In this document: positions 52,048-63,294 of the stretch, one piece after another
Numbering within the stretch: the first letter of the stretch is position 1
Layout: each line of letters opens with the position of its first letter
Assembly (NCBI RefSeq): GCF_900070355.1
Contig: NZ_LN849456.1
Location: 744,001 to 808,000 of the forward strand
Source of the DNA: Devriesea agamarum
Lineage (GTDB): Bacteria > Actinomycetota > Actinomycetes > Actinomycetales > Dermabacteraceae
DNA length: 64,000 nt
Reading direction: 5' to 3'
Notes under the pieces: generated by a model
Seen by the model: only the letters and a program-made list of their open reading frames with translations
What the model was told of the DNA's origin: nothing
Database searches by the model: none
Program-made: the position numbers and the translations under genes

Positions 52048-52158
52048 GGCACACTCCGGATAATCGTCGGACACTGGTGGTTCAAGCCTAAGGGCATCCA
52101 GAAAGATCCGAGGGGACTGCTCTGGATAACCTGCGCCGGGACAGGGCAAAGATTCCGT

Positions 52159-53196
52159 TTAGGTGCCGGAAGCCGACAGCAAAACCTTGGAGCCGCCGAT
52201 CCCCTGCATCTTTGCTCCACCTTCCTTAGGTGGAACATACAGGACCACAATCTCGCCGCTATTGATCTCCAGCTTGGTCCTAAACTCCTGCTTCCCAGCC
52301 AGCACAGTGATCGGGTTGGGGTTCCTATAGAAAATCTTGGCGCCCCGATTCACCGTGAAGGTGCGGGTCGAACGCAGCGCCCCAGCGATCAGAGCCCCGC
52401 CATTTTCGGTTCTAATACCGGCATATTCACCCGGATGCACGGTGTACTTTTCGATCACCGTGGCGACTTCATCCGCGCCGTCTCCCTCTTCGGTGCTGAT
52501 CGTTTTCCGATCTTCCCAAATATCCCGCCACTGCCGGGAGATATAGGTGTCCTCGATCATCACCGCCCGGGTTTGATCGGTTAAACCTGAACCCAGTACC
52601 TCGGCATAGGTCGATAGTGCATCCTGCGGGCTGAGCACCAGATCTTTCGCATCAATCGGAACTTCTGCAGCGCCGACCGCTGGGTTCGGGATACCCACTT
52701 TAGGAACCTTGGCTCCCTGTGGCGCCCAGCCCCAGGTCGTGTAGGGAGATCGTGCATCCTTCTGCTGAAAGATCACAATGTAGACCGGAAGCTTAGGATC
52801 CTGTGCGTTGAGGAACGCGAACACGGTTCGTGGGAATGTCCCGTCAGAGGTGGGTACCCGCAAAGCTGAGGTGGTTGAAAACCGCTGCAGTTCCTTGGCC
52901 CATTTATCGAATTTACTAATGATCCCGTAGGTGGCGGTGCGAAACTCCGCTGCCGACCCCACGATGCGGGGCGCGAGCAGTGCGGCGTCGCGTTTCTCAT
53001 CGGCAGCGTTGAGCGCCTGAACCGTCTGCGCTACCACCTTGGTGTACTGCTGCTCATCAACCACCGGGGTGGGAACAGGTTTCGGTCCCGGATTAACCGC
53101 GGGGGGTCCGTCTTTTCCGCCGCATCCAGCGAGCACAAGAGCAGATGCGGAAATCGCGCCGATCCCGAGGGCACGGCGGCTTGGTCGGGCTGTCAT
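52159..53196 (-). CDS. Predicted lipoprotein of unknown function
   Basis: A 345-residue protein with a lipoprotein signal peptide: basic start, hydrophobic core and lipobox LAGC with the acylated cysteine at about residue 25, then a Pro-rich linker (PAVNPGPKPVPTPVV). The mature domain begins QQYTKVVAQTVQALNAADEKRDA and is otherwise unlike families I recognise; it holds a mixed alpha/beta part (KLPVYIVIFQQKDARSPYTTWGWAPQ) and a beta-rich end. It is probably anchored on the outer face of the membrane. Its ATG overlaps the stop of the membrane-protein gene by 4 nt, so the two likely form a pair. Confidence 0.75.
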   Translation of the reverse strand: MTARPSRRALGIGAISASALVLAGCGGKDGPPAVNPGPKPVPTPVVDEQQYTKVVAQTVQALNAADEKRDAALLAPRIVGSAAEFRTATYGIISKFDKWAKELQRFSTTSALRVPTSDGTFPRTVFAFLNAQDPKLPVYIVIFQQKDARSPYTTWGWAPQGAKVPKVGIPNPAVGAAEVPIDAKDLVLSPQDALSTYAEVLGSGLTDQTRAVMIEDTYISRQWRDIWEDRKTISTEEGDGADEVATVIEKYTVHPGEYAGIRTENGGALIAGALRSTRTFTVNRGAKIFYRNPNPITVLAGKQEFRTKLEINSGEIVVLYVPPKEGGAKMQGIGGSKVLLSASGT

Positions 53197-54389
53197 CGAT
53201 GTCTTCCTCTGTTCTCGTCACCGTTGGGTTTTTCGTCCGGGAGGCTCGTCAAAGCGTCAGTATGGTTTTCCGAGGCCGTAGGTTTCGTGCCCTCGCGCCG
53301 TCCGCGCCTGGTCGCGCTGTCTGCCGCATTCAGACCCGTCATGCCACCGGTGGACGTCATCCCGGGACGTTGCGTCGTAGGAGTCCGCTGACCATCACCC
53401 GAATGGTCATCGTCCAATCCGAAAGTCGGCACTGCCGCCGGACTCGTCCCAGGCAGGCTCGATGCTGCTGAGGCCGACGGGCCGGAGCTAGATGGCGTCA
53501 ATGAGGAGCTAGATGTCGTCAGCGCGGAGCTGGACGGCGTCAGTTTCGCCCCAGACTCAGGCCGCGAGCCATCCGCCGGTTTATCCCGCTCGGTATCCGT
53601 GCCCTCCTCAAGGGAGGGGGCAACAGCCTTATCCGATCCGTCAGAAGACTCATCGGAAGCATCAGAATCAGAATCCGCACCGGAATCAGCATCATCCCCG
53701 TTCGGTCCCGTCGCCCCGGACTTGTCATCCTTGGACCCATCCTCGCCCCGACGAGCCTTACGAATCTCGATCACTAAAACCGCGATCCCGCCGACGATGA
53801 GTAATGCTCCGATCACGTAGGCAAACGGCACCCACGAATTGCTCGCATTGCTCTTCCACGAAATAGTGATCGTGCCCGGGGCAGGCTGTTTACCATCGGT
53901 CGTGAGCAAAACTGACCTAAACGGCTGCTTGAGTTTGCCTGACCCGTAGCCTTCCTCCTGTGCGAATTCCGCGATTGAAACATTCAGCGTTCCCTTGCGG
54001 ACGACCTGGTGCCGCCACAGATCAGAAGCCTTGGGGTCGGGAAGTTCGTTCGATCCTTTCGGATGCTCCGTGACTGTCGAGAGCGTCTCCCACGTCGGGA
54101 CCCCACTGACCCGGGTATAACGGGTCTCGCCCAGCCACTGGGTAATATCGCCGTTCGCCGCGGTTGTCATCACCACATCGCGTCCGTCGGGTGCCGTAAC
54201 CGTCAATGTGCCAGCGGCTCCCCCCACATACAGCACACCGGGATCGATCAGGACCGCTGGGCCCGGGTCTTTAATAGTGACGCTCGCGCGATGTTCACGC
54301 GGCGGCGCCCAGACGGTTTGCCCGCCCACGCCGATAGCGATACCGATCAGGCCGATGACGATGGCAACGGCCGCCAGAACTTTTCGCAC
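53193..54389 (-). CDS. Membrane protein of unknown function with Ser/Asp-rich cytoplasmic tail
   Basis: A 398-residue protein. One helix is at the N terminus (VLAAVAIVIGLIGIAIGVGG), a beta-rich extracellular domain follows (about 30 to 190, with VTAPDGRDVVMTTAANGDITQWLG), then a second helix (PFAYVIGALLIVGGIAVLVIEI) and a cytoplasmic tail of about 170 residues rich in Ser, Asp, Pro and Thr. The tail has DADSGADSDSDASDESSDGSD and strings of SSS. The GTG at 54389 has a GGGAG site. No family is recognised. It overlaps the lipoprotein gene by 4 nt. The tail could be phosphorylated, which is speculation. Confidence 0.7.
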   Translation of the reverse strand: MRKVLAAVAIVIGLIGIAIGVGGQTVWAPPREHRASVTIKDPGPAVLIDPGVLYVGGAAGTLTVTAPDGRDVVMTTAANGDITQWLGETRYTRVSGVPTWETLSTVTEHPKGSNELPDPKASDLWRHQVVRKGTLNVSIAEFAQEEGYGSGKLKQPFRSVLLTTDGKQPAPGTITISWKSNASNSWVPFAYVIGALLIVGGIAVLVIEIRKARRGEDGSKDDKSGATGPNGDDADSGADSDSDASDESSDGSDKAVAPSLEEGTDTERDKPADGSRPESGAKLTPSSSALTTSSSSLTPSSSGPSASAASSLPGTSPAAVPTFGLDDDHSGDGQRTPTTQRPGMTSTGGMTGLNAADSATRRGRREGTKPTASENHTDALTSLPDEKPNGDENRGRHR

Positions 54390-54624
54390 GTGTCGATCTC
54401 CCGTTCGTGTCCTTGAGGCTAATGTCGAAGGAACAGAGCTGCTACAGCGATACCTACCAAGCACAAGACTGTGGCTCATCTGCCCCTGGGTAGTCATTGC
54501 ACGCTGTCTATCTACGATACGGGCAGTGATAGAGGTTGAGGCAATGAATCTGAAGCTCTCTTGAACATCCGGGAGAGCATTATCACGCGGTTGAGCAAGG
54601 ATCGCGATCCACTAGGCTGTCAGA
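54390..54624. other. Divergent intergenic region before nucS
   Basis: This 235-bp region separates the divergent membrane-protein gene and nucS. It contains the nucS promoter candidate at its right end and no gene that I can support. Confidence 0.5.
54591..54618 (+). promoter_or_regulatory. Promoter for a leaderless nucS mRNA
   Basis: TTGAGC (54591-54596) and TAGGCT (54613-54618), 16 bases apart, precede the GTG at 54625 by only six bases. No Shine-Dalgarno sequence is present, so the transcript probably begins at the GTG. Confidence 0.5.
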
Positions 54625-55311
54625 GTGCGACTTGTTGTAGCTTCCTGCGCCGTTGATTACACCGGCCGTCTCCAAGCCCATCTTCCACTCGCTGACCGCG
54701 TCATCATGGTCAAAGCGGACGGAAGCGTCCTCATACATTCTGACGGCGGCAGCTACAAACCGCTGAATTGGATGTCTCCGCCCTGCACCCTGCGGGTCGA
54801 GCAACCCAGCCCCGACGATCCGTGGTTAGAACGCTGGGTGGTGACCCACACTAAAACCGGCGACAGTCTTCATATTTCCCTTCATGCCATTCACCAAGAC
54901 ACTCAGCACGACCTCGGTGTCGATCCAGGACTAGTCAAAGACGGCGTCGAAGCCCATTTACAACAGCTGCTGGCTGACAATATTGAAACCCTGGGTAACG
55001 GGTACGCACTGGTACGCCGTGAATACCCAACCGCTGTCGGCCCGGTAGATATCCTCGCCCGCGACGCCACCGGCACTAGTGTCGCGGTCGAAATCAAACG
55101 ACGGGGAGAGATCGACGGGGTTGAACAGCTCACCCGTTATCTGGAACTACTCAACAGAGATCCCCTGCTCGCCCCGGTTCACGGTGTTTTCGCGGCCCAA
55201 GTCATTAAGCCCCAAGCACGTGTCCTCGCAACCGACCGAGGAATCCGGTGCGTCACCCTGGATTACGACGCCCTACGCGGAATCGACGACGCCGACTCTC
55301 GCCTCTTTTGA
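54625..55311 (+). CDS. nucS: Mismatch-specific endonuclease NucS (EndoMS)
   Basis: A 228-residue nuclease that makes double-strand cuts at mismatches and replaces MutS/MutL repair in most actinobacteria. An N-terminal dimerisation domain (to about 110) precedes the catalytic domain with Asp142 (GPVDILARD), Glu156 and Lys158 ([13 protein letters not shown]) and Gln168. The final residues DSRLF resemble the C-terminal clamp-binding sequence of corynebacterial NucS. GTG start, probably leaderless. nagA lies 41 bp downstream. Confidence 0.95.
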   Translation: MRLVVASCAVDYTGRLQAHLPLADRVIMVKADGSVLIHSDGGSYKPLNWMSPPCTLRVEQPSPDDPWLERWVVTHTKTGDSLHISLHAIHQDTQHDLGVDPGLVKDGVEAHLQQLLADNIETLGNGYALVRREYPTAVGPVDILARDATGTSVAVEIKRRGEIDGVEQLTRYLELLNRDPLLAPVHGVFAAQVIKPQARVLATDRGIRCVTLDYDALRGIDDADSRLF

Positions 55312-55352
55312 TCCTGTTTCACAAAGCACACCATCGCCCCGGGAAGAACATC

Positions 55353-56603
55353 ATGAACAGCATCGATACCCATTCCACCCCACACGATCAGCAAGTTCAC
55401 AGCAACCACCCCACCCGCCGGGCGTTTCGCGGCACCGCAGTGCTTCCCGATCGGGTTCTGCCCGACGCTTTAGTTCTCATCGAGGATCAGCACATTTCCT
55501 GGGTAGGGCCGCATGAACAGGCCCCCGAAGATGCCCGCGATGTCCCGGTCGAAGTCCATGACGGCCTGATCCTGCCGGGGCTGGTTGATATCCACTGTCA
55601 CGGCGGCGGTGGCGCCTCATTCCCTGATGCCACTGATGAAGACAGTGTGCGCACCGCCATTCACGCTCACCGCAGCCAGGGCACCACCTCGCTGGTGGCT
55701 TCGCTCGTGACCGCATCACCCGACACCCTGCGCACGAGGGTAGACCTGCTCACTCCTTTTGTACACAGCGGCGAACTCGCCGGGATCCACCTCGAAGGCC
55801 CTTTTATTTCCCCGCACCGCTGCGGAGCTCAAAACCCGGCGCAGGTTCAAGACCCCGACCCCGGCCTCACAGCGGACCTCTGCGCTCGGTCCGGGGGCGC
55901 AATCCGCACCATGACCATTGCCCCTGAACAACCCGGGGCCCGCGAAGCCATCGAGGCGCTAGCCCAAGGCGGAGCAATCCCTTCACTCGGCCACACCGAC
56001 GCGCACGCTAATGCGATGGAAGCAGGACTGGAATGGTCACTCGCAGCCCTTGCCTCAGGGACCGCACCGTTCCCCCTTCCCACGGCAACCCACCTGTTCA
56101 ATGGCATGCGGCCCATCCATCACCGCGATTCAGGCCCGGTTTTCACCTGCCTGGATGCTGCTGCTCTTGGGAAAATGGTGGTCGAACTAATTGCCGACGG
56201 GGTCCACACCTCTGCTGAAACCATCCGTTACGTTTTTGACATCGCTGCGCCAGGGCATGTCGCCTTGATTACTGATGCGATGGCAGCGGCTGGAATGCCC
56301 GATGGCCAGTACGAACTCGGTTCTCTTGCAGTCACCGTTGAGCAGGGCGTTGCTACGCTCACCGACGGTGGCGCGATTGCGGGTGGGACCGCGCGGCTCC
56401 TCGACGTCGTTCGCTTCGCCGTACGCACAGCGCGGGTCGAACTGTCCGCAGCGGTCAGGGCCGCATCGCTAACACCAGCCACAGTGTTGGGCCTCAGCGA
56501 TCAGGTTGGTGCGTTGCGCCCAGGTCTGCGGGCAGATCTTTTATTGACCGGTCATGACCTGTCGCTGCACACTGTGCTTCGGGCAGGCACTGACATCGAA
56601 TGA
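55353..56603 (+). CDS. nagA: N-acetylglucosamine-6-phosphate deacetylase
   Basis: A 416-residue amidohydrolase-fold enzyme that deacetylates GlcNAc-6-phosphate in amino-sugar recycling. Metal and substrate motifs are LVDIHCHGGGGASF, IHLEGPFISPHRCGAQNPAQ, LGHTDAHANAMEAGL, THLFNGMRPIHHRDSG and the catalytic Asp in ALITDAMAAAGMPDG. The ATG at 55353 is preferred because GGAAGA lies about six bases upstream; it adds an N-terminal 25-residue hydrophilic stretch. It may be co-transcribed with nucS, whose stop lies 41 bp upstream, with no functional link evident. Confidence 0.94.
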   Translation: MNSIDTHSTPHDQQVHSNHPTRRAFRGTAVLPDRVLPDALVLIEDQHISWVGPHEQAPEDARDVPVEVHDGLILPGLVDIHCHGGGGASFPDATDEDSVRTAIHAHRSQGTTSLVASLVTASPDTLRTRVDLLTPFVHSGELAGIHLEGPFISPHRCGAQNPAQVQDPDPGLTADLCARSGGAIRTMTIAPEQPGAREAIEALAQGGAIPSLGHTDAHANAMEAGLEWSLAALASGTAPFPLPTATHLFNGMRPIHHRDSGPVFTCLDAAALGKMVVELIADGVHTSAETIRYVFDIAAPGHVALITDAMAAAGMPDGQYELGSLAVTVEQGVATLTDGGAIAGGTARLLDVVRFAVRTARVELSAAVRAASLTPATVLGLSDQVGALRPGLRADLLLTGHDLSLHTVLRAGTDIE

Positions 56604-56610
56604 TGATGCG

Positions 56611-56644
56611 AGGCGGGCCTAGCTCACAATGCCAAGACCCGCCT
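56611..56644. terminator. Hairpin between convergent nagA and DUF2550 genes
   Basis: AGGCGGG (56611-56617) and CCCGCCT (56638-56644) form a perfect 7-bp GC stem with a 20-nt loop, in the 60-bp gap where both genes end. There is no T-run. Likely a shared terminator. Confidence 0.5.
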
Positions 56645-56663
56645 TACCGCTGACCGTCATCGG

Positions 56664-57086
56664 TTACCGGCGCCAGTCTTCCCCGGCTGGCGCCGCTTCC
56701 ATCCATGCGGCGAGCCCGTTATAGGCAGGGCGGGACATCAGCAATCGCAAGGTGCGGCCATCGAATCGAGTGAGTTCAACAAAACAATGCGGCTCGATCC
56801 CGGGGTGCCCGCTATCGACGAGCCTGCGCGTCATATCTTGAATATCGTTGCGCCGAATCACAACGGACGGCCACGGGCGCAGAGAAAAAGCCCGGTACCA
56901 GCGCAGAGACAACGTGCCGTAACGCATGAGGCCAAACTGCCATCCGTGTTTCCATGCGCTGCGACGCCAAATCGCGCATTCCAGTGATCCGCGCTGTCTC
57001 GAAATCCAAAATTGCCGGACAACATACACGCCGGCAAGAAGGCAGAGTAATGCCCCGACCACAACGAGAGCAGTCGGGGCATTCAA
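56664..57086 (-). CDS. DUF2550 membrane protein
   Basis: A 140-residue protein with one N-terminal helix (TALVVVGALLCLLAGVYVV) and a cytoplasmic domain (RGSLECAIWRRSAWKHGWQFGLMRYG, then LSLRWYRAFSLRPWPSVVIRR). This fits DUF2550, always found just after atpC in actinobacteria (Rv1312 in M. tuberculosis). The start is set at a TTG, 10 bases after the atpC stop with GAGG between; a longer reading overlapping atpC is less likely. The role is unknown. Confidence 0.8.
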   Translation of the reverse strand: MNAPTALVVVGALLCLLAGVYVVRQFWISRQRGSLECAIWRRSAWKHGWQFGLMRYGTLSLRWYRAFSLRPWPSVVIRRNDIQDMTRRLVDSGHPGIEPHCFVELTRFDGRTLRLLMSRPAYNGLAAWMEAAPAGEDWRR

Positions 57087-57096
57087 CTCAATATCC

Positions 57097-58910
<1,814 letters not shown>

Positions 58911-59837
58911 TCAACGTTCTTTTCTACCCGAGCCGGCCAGCGCGTCAGCGCCGCCCACGATCTCGGTAATTTCCTGGGTAATCTCTGCCTGGCGCGCGGT
59001 GTTCGCAAGGCGGACGAACTTGCGAATTTGTGTCTCCGCGTTATCGGCGGCGGTGCTCATCGCGCGCTGACGCGCCGCATGTTCCGAAGCAACCGACTGC
59101 ATCAAGATGTTGATGATGCGCGATTCGACGTACCGCGGCAACAGGGCATCGAGCACGGTGTGGGGGTCCGGTGCGAACTCATACAGCGGGTAGAGCGGCG
59201 GAGGGGTGCCGTCATCTGACGCTGGATCCGCATCGACAATTTCCAGCGGCACCAACCGTGCCGTTCGCGCTTCCTGAGTGAACCTGCTCAGAAACCGGGT
59301 CCCGACGATGAACAGCTCATCAATGTGGACTTCGGGATCCTCGCTCAGCAGATCGTGCTGTACGCGCTGAGAAACTTCGCGACCGAGCGCTACCAGCTCA
59401 TCCTCGGCATATGGCGCCCAAGCCTGTTCCACGGGGTGCTCGCGGAAGGTGAAGTACGACAGCCCTTTGCGTCCAACCGTGTAGAGAACAACCTCTTTAC
59501 CCTTATCAATGGTGAGGGTGTTAATGAGACGTTCGGCCTCGCGGATCACATTTGAGGAATATGAACCGGCCATTCCTCGATCTGAGGTAATGAGCAGAAT
59601 CCCAGCTCTGCCCGTGACCTGCCGACTGCTCAAAAACGGGTGTCCGGCATCGCGCGAGTGAGTGGCCACCGCCGCCACGGCCTGGGTGATGGCCTGGGCG
59701 TACGGGGTGGTTGCTTCCACCCGGGCATGCGCTTTGGAGATGCGCGCCGCAGAAATCATCTCCATAGCCTTGAAGATCTTCTGCATGCCTTGAGCGGACC
59801 GGATCCGCTTCTTATAAACCCTTTGCTGGGCTCCCAT
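58911..59837 (-). CDS. atpG: ATP synthase gamma subunit
   Basis: A 308-residue central-stalk subunit. The N-terminal coiled-coil helix (MGAQQRVYKKRIRSAQGMQKIFKAMEMISAARISKAH) and the C-terminal one (YVESRIINILMQSVASEHAARQRAMSTAADNAETQIRK) frame a Rossmann-like middle. A loop DADPASDDGTPPPLYPLYEF is an insert, as I recall usual in this group. GAGGGAGAT precedes the ATG. Located between atpA and atpD. Confidence 0.96.
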   Translation of the reverse strand: MGAQQRVYKKRIRSAQGMQKIFKAMEMISAARISKAHARVEATTPYAQAITQAVAAVATHSRDAGHPFLSSRQVTGRAGILLITSDRGMAGSYSSNVIREAERLINTLTIDKGKEVVLYTVGRKGLSYFTFREHPVEQAWAPYAEDELVALGREVSQRVQHDLLSEDPEVHIDELFIVGTRFLSRFTQEARTARLVPLEIVDADPASDDGTPPPLYPLYEFAPDPHTVLDALLPRYVESRIINILMQSVASEHAARQRAMSTAADNAETQIRKFVRLANTARQAEITQEITEIVGGADALAGSGRKER

Positions 59838-59881
59838 ATCTCTCCCTCGTCAACTCACCGGCGTGCCGTTGCCGACGGGCC

Positions 59882-61516
59882 TCAGCGCTGACCCCGGACA
59901 ATGCGGTCCTGATCCACCTCGTCTTCGCTGAGGCGACCTTGTTCGCTCTCACCCACCGCAGCATCGCTCGTGCGGCCGGCTAGGAATTCCCGCTTGGCCT
60001 CATCGAGGATGGCGGTCAGCTCAGCTTCGGTGTCGGAGTCAAATTTCTCTGTGTCGCGAATCCGGCTCAGAACGGTGCCGTTGCGACGCAGAAGATCGAG
60101 AAGATACGCCTCAAACGCCAGCACCTCTTCGACTTCAATATCGTCGAACTTACCCGTGCTACCTGCCCAGATGGAGACAACCTGTTCCTCAACCGGGTAC
60201 GGCGAGTACTGATTCTGCTTGAGCAGTTCCATTAATCGAGCGCCACGCTGAAGCTGATGCTTGGAGGCCGCGTCGAGGTCGGAGGCGAACATGGCGAAGG
60301 ATTCCAGGTCGCGATACTGCGCCAGTGAAATTTTCAGGGTGCCCGACACCGACTTCATAGCCTTGATCTGGGCGCTACCACCCACGCGGGACACTGAAAT
60401 ACCGACGTCCACGGCGGGGCGCTGATTTGCGTTGAAAAGGTCGGATTGCAGGAAGCATTGACCGTCCGTAATCGAAATAACGTTGGTCGGAATATAGGCA
60501 GAGACGTCATTCGCTTTGGTTTCGATGATCGGGAGCCCGGTCATCGATCCCCCGCCCATATCGTCGGACAGCTTCGCACAGCGTTCGAGCAAACGAGAGT
60601 GCAGGTAGAACACGTCACCCGGGTAGGCTTCACGGCCCGGCGGACGACGCAAAAGCAGGGACACGGCTCGGTATGCTTCGGCCTGCTTGGACAGGTCATC
60701 AAACACGATCAGAACGTGCTTGCCTTCGTACATCCAGTGCTGGCCGATAGCCGAACCGGTGTACGGAGCAATGTACTTAAAGCCTGCGGGGTCGGAAGCA
60801 GGCGCAGCCACGATGGTGGTGTACTCCATGGCGCCGGCCTCTTCGAGCGCGCTGCGCACAGAGGCGATGGTCGAGCCCTTCTGACCAATTGCGACGTAGA
60901 TGCAACGCACCTGCTTCGACGGGTCCCCGGACTCCCAGTTGGACTTCTGGTTAATGATGGTGTCGGTTGCAATGGCGGTTTTACCGGTCTGGCGGTCGCC
61001 GATGATGAGCTGGCGCTGTCCACGACCGATCGGGGTCATGGCGTCGATCGCCTTGATCCCCGTCTGCAGCGGTTCCTTAACGCTCTTGCGCTGCATCACG
61101 GTGGGAGCCTGAAGTTCCAGAGCACGCCGACCAGTCGACTTGATCTCGCCGAGGCCGTCGATCGGGGACCCCATCGCGTCGACTACGCGGCCGAGGTATC
61201 CGTCGCCAACGGGGACAGACAGCACTTCTCCGGTCCGGTGCACTTCCTGACCCTCTTCGATCCCGGTGAATTCACCGAGCACAACGCAGCCGATTTCGCG
61301 AAGTTCAAGGTTCAAGGCGAGGCCCAGGGTGCCGTCCTGGAAATGAACGAGTTCGTTGGCCATCACGCCTGGCAGGCCCTCAACGCGGGCGATACCATCG
61401 GCCGACTCGGTGACGTGCCCGACCTCGTCCTTCGTGGTGGAGCCAATCTGATAGGAGGAGACTGCTGTATCCAGGGCGTCCCGGATCTCCTCGGGACGAA
61501 TCGTGAGCTCGGCCAT
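59882..61516 (-). CDS. atpA: ATP synthase alpha subunit
   Basis: A 544-residue non-catalytic nucleotide-binding F1 subunit. The P-loop is [64 protein letters not shown] and [14 protein letters not shown] follow. The ATG at 61516 ([15 protein letters not shown]) is chosen because GGAG lies eight bases upstream; an earlier start would add 18 unconserved residues. The C-terminal acidic tail is typical of this group. Between atpH and atpG. Confidence 0.97.
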   Translation of the reverse strand: MAELTIRPEEIRDALDTAVSSYQIGSTTKDEVGHVTESADGIARVEGLPGVMANELVHFQDGTLGLALNLELREIGCVVLGEFTGIEEGQEVHRTGEVLSVPVGDGYLGRVVDAMGSPIDGLGEIKSTGRRALELQAPTVMQRKSVKEPLQTGIKAIDAMTPIGRGQRQLIIGDRQTGKTAIATDTIINQKSNWESGDPSKQVRCIYVAIGQKGSTIASVRSALEEAGAMEYTTIVAAPASDPAGFKYIAPYTGSAIGQHWMYEGKHVLIVFDDLSKQAEAYRAVSLLLRRPPGREAYPGDVFYLHSRLLERCAKLSDDMGGGSMTGLPIIETKANDVSAYIPTNVISITDGQCFLQSDLFNANQRPAVDVGISVSRVGGSAQIKAMKSVSGTLKISLAQYRDLESFAMFASDLDAASKHQLQRGARLMELLKQNQYSPYPVEEQVVSIWAGSTGKFDDIEVEEVLAFEAYLLDLLRRNGTVLSRIRDTEKFDSDTEAELTAILDEAKREFLAGRTSDAAVGESEQGRLSEDEVDQDRIVRGQR

Positions 61517-61599
61517 GTCGCTGCTCCGGTTCCTTTCCTCGACCCGGCCGGACCGGGACAGTTGCTTCATATGGGGTCTTCGGTGATGCTGTCAGGTGG

Positions 61600-62415
61600 T
61601 TAGGAGGACAAACTCCGACGGGCTGTGTGCAGCCGCGACAGCACGGTGGCGTCGTAGAGGTCATTGCCGACCTGGATGCGCAGGCCCCCGATGACATCGG
61701 GTGACAATTCGAGGCTCATATGCACCTCACGCCCGTAGATACCGCCCAGGATCTTTCCAAGACGTTCCTGCTGAGCCGTAGTCAGCGGGGTTGCACTGGT
61801 CACAAGAGCGACCAACCGCTGCCGGCGTTCGGCAGCGATGGCGAGCATGTCCAACACTCGGCGGGATGCCTTGCGGTCCGTTCCGTACGTGACTGCCTGC
61901 TGAACCAGCAGCTGAGTCACCTCGTGTGCGCGTCCGGCGAGCAGACTCTTGACAATGCTCAGCCGTACCTCGGGGCGGTCACGGGTTTCATCGAACGCCG
62001 CACTGAGTTCCGGGCTTGAATCAATCGTCCGCGACACGCGGAACAGTTCATCCTCGACCGTGCCCAGCGCATCCTCGCGTTCTGCTTTGAGTAACAGGCA
62101 GGTGGCGCCGACGCATTCCAGCGCGTCGAGTAGGTCATCCTGCTGTGACCACCGCCGACGCACGAGCGCCAGGGTGAGGTCGAGAGCGACCGGGCAGACG
62201 CGTCCTTCAAGGAGTTTTTGGGCTACGGATGCCTTGAGATCACCGTCGCGTCCGGAGTCGCTGAGCAGCCTCAGGAGGCGATTGGTGGAGTCGATCAGAC
62301 TCGCAATCTCGAAAAGTTCCCGTCCGCAGGTGATCAGATCCGTGTCTGGTGCCGAAAGCACGGCATCGGCTTGGGACATCACCTGGTGGAGGGAATCAGC
62401 GGATACTCCGCGCAT
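61600..62415 (-). CDS. atpH: ATP synthase delta subunit
   Basis: A 271-residue peripheral-stalk subunit. As in other actinobacteria it is longer than the 177-residue E. coli form because of an extended N-terminal helical part (MRGVSADSLHQVMSQADAVLSAPDTDL). The OSCP signature is near the C terminus: RQRLVALVTSATPLTTAQQERLGKILGGIYGREVHMSLELSPDVIGGLRIQVGNDLYDATV. The ATG at 62415 follows a GTG one codon earlier, with GAGGAG upstream. It couples F1 to the b subunit dimer. Confidence 0.95.
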   Translation of the reverse strand: MRGVSADSLHQVMSQADAVLSAPDTDLITCGRELFEIASLIDSTNRLLRLLSDSGRDGDLKASVAQKLLEGRVCPVALDLTLALVRRRWSQQDDLLDALECVGATCLLLKAEREDALGTVEDELFRVSRTIDSSPELSAAFDETRDRPEVRLSIVKSLLAGRAHEVTQLLVQQAVTYGTDRKASRRVLDMLAIAAERRQRLVALVTSATPLTTAQQERLGKILGGIYGREVHMSLELSPDVIGGLRIQVGNDLYDATVLSRLHTARRSLSS

Positions 62416-62425
62416 CACAAACTCC

Positions 62426-63291
<866 letters not shown>

Positions 63292-63294
63292 CTA

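Noticed and set aside
60446-61603. 385-codon plus-strand frame across atpA
   Set aside because: Mirror frame of highly conserved atpA; its amino-acid make-up is typical of antisense shadow frames.
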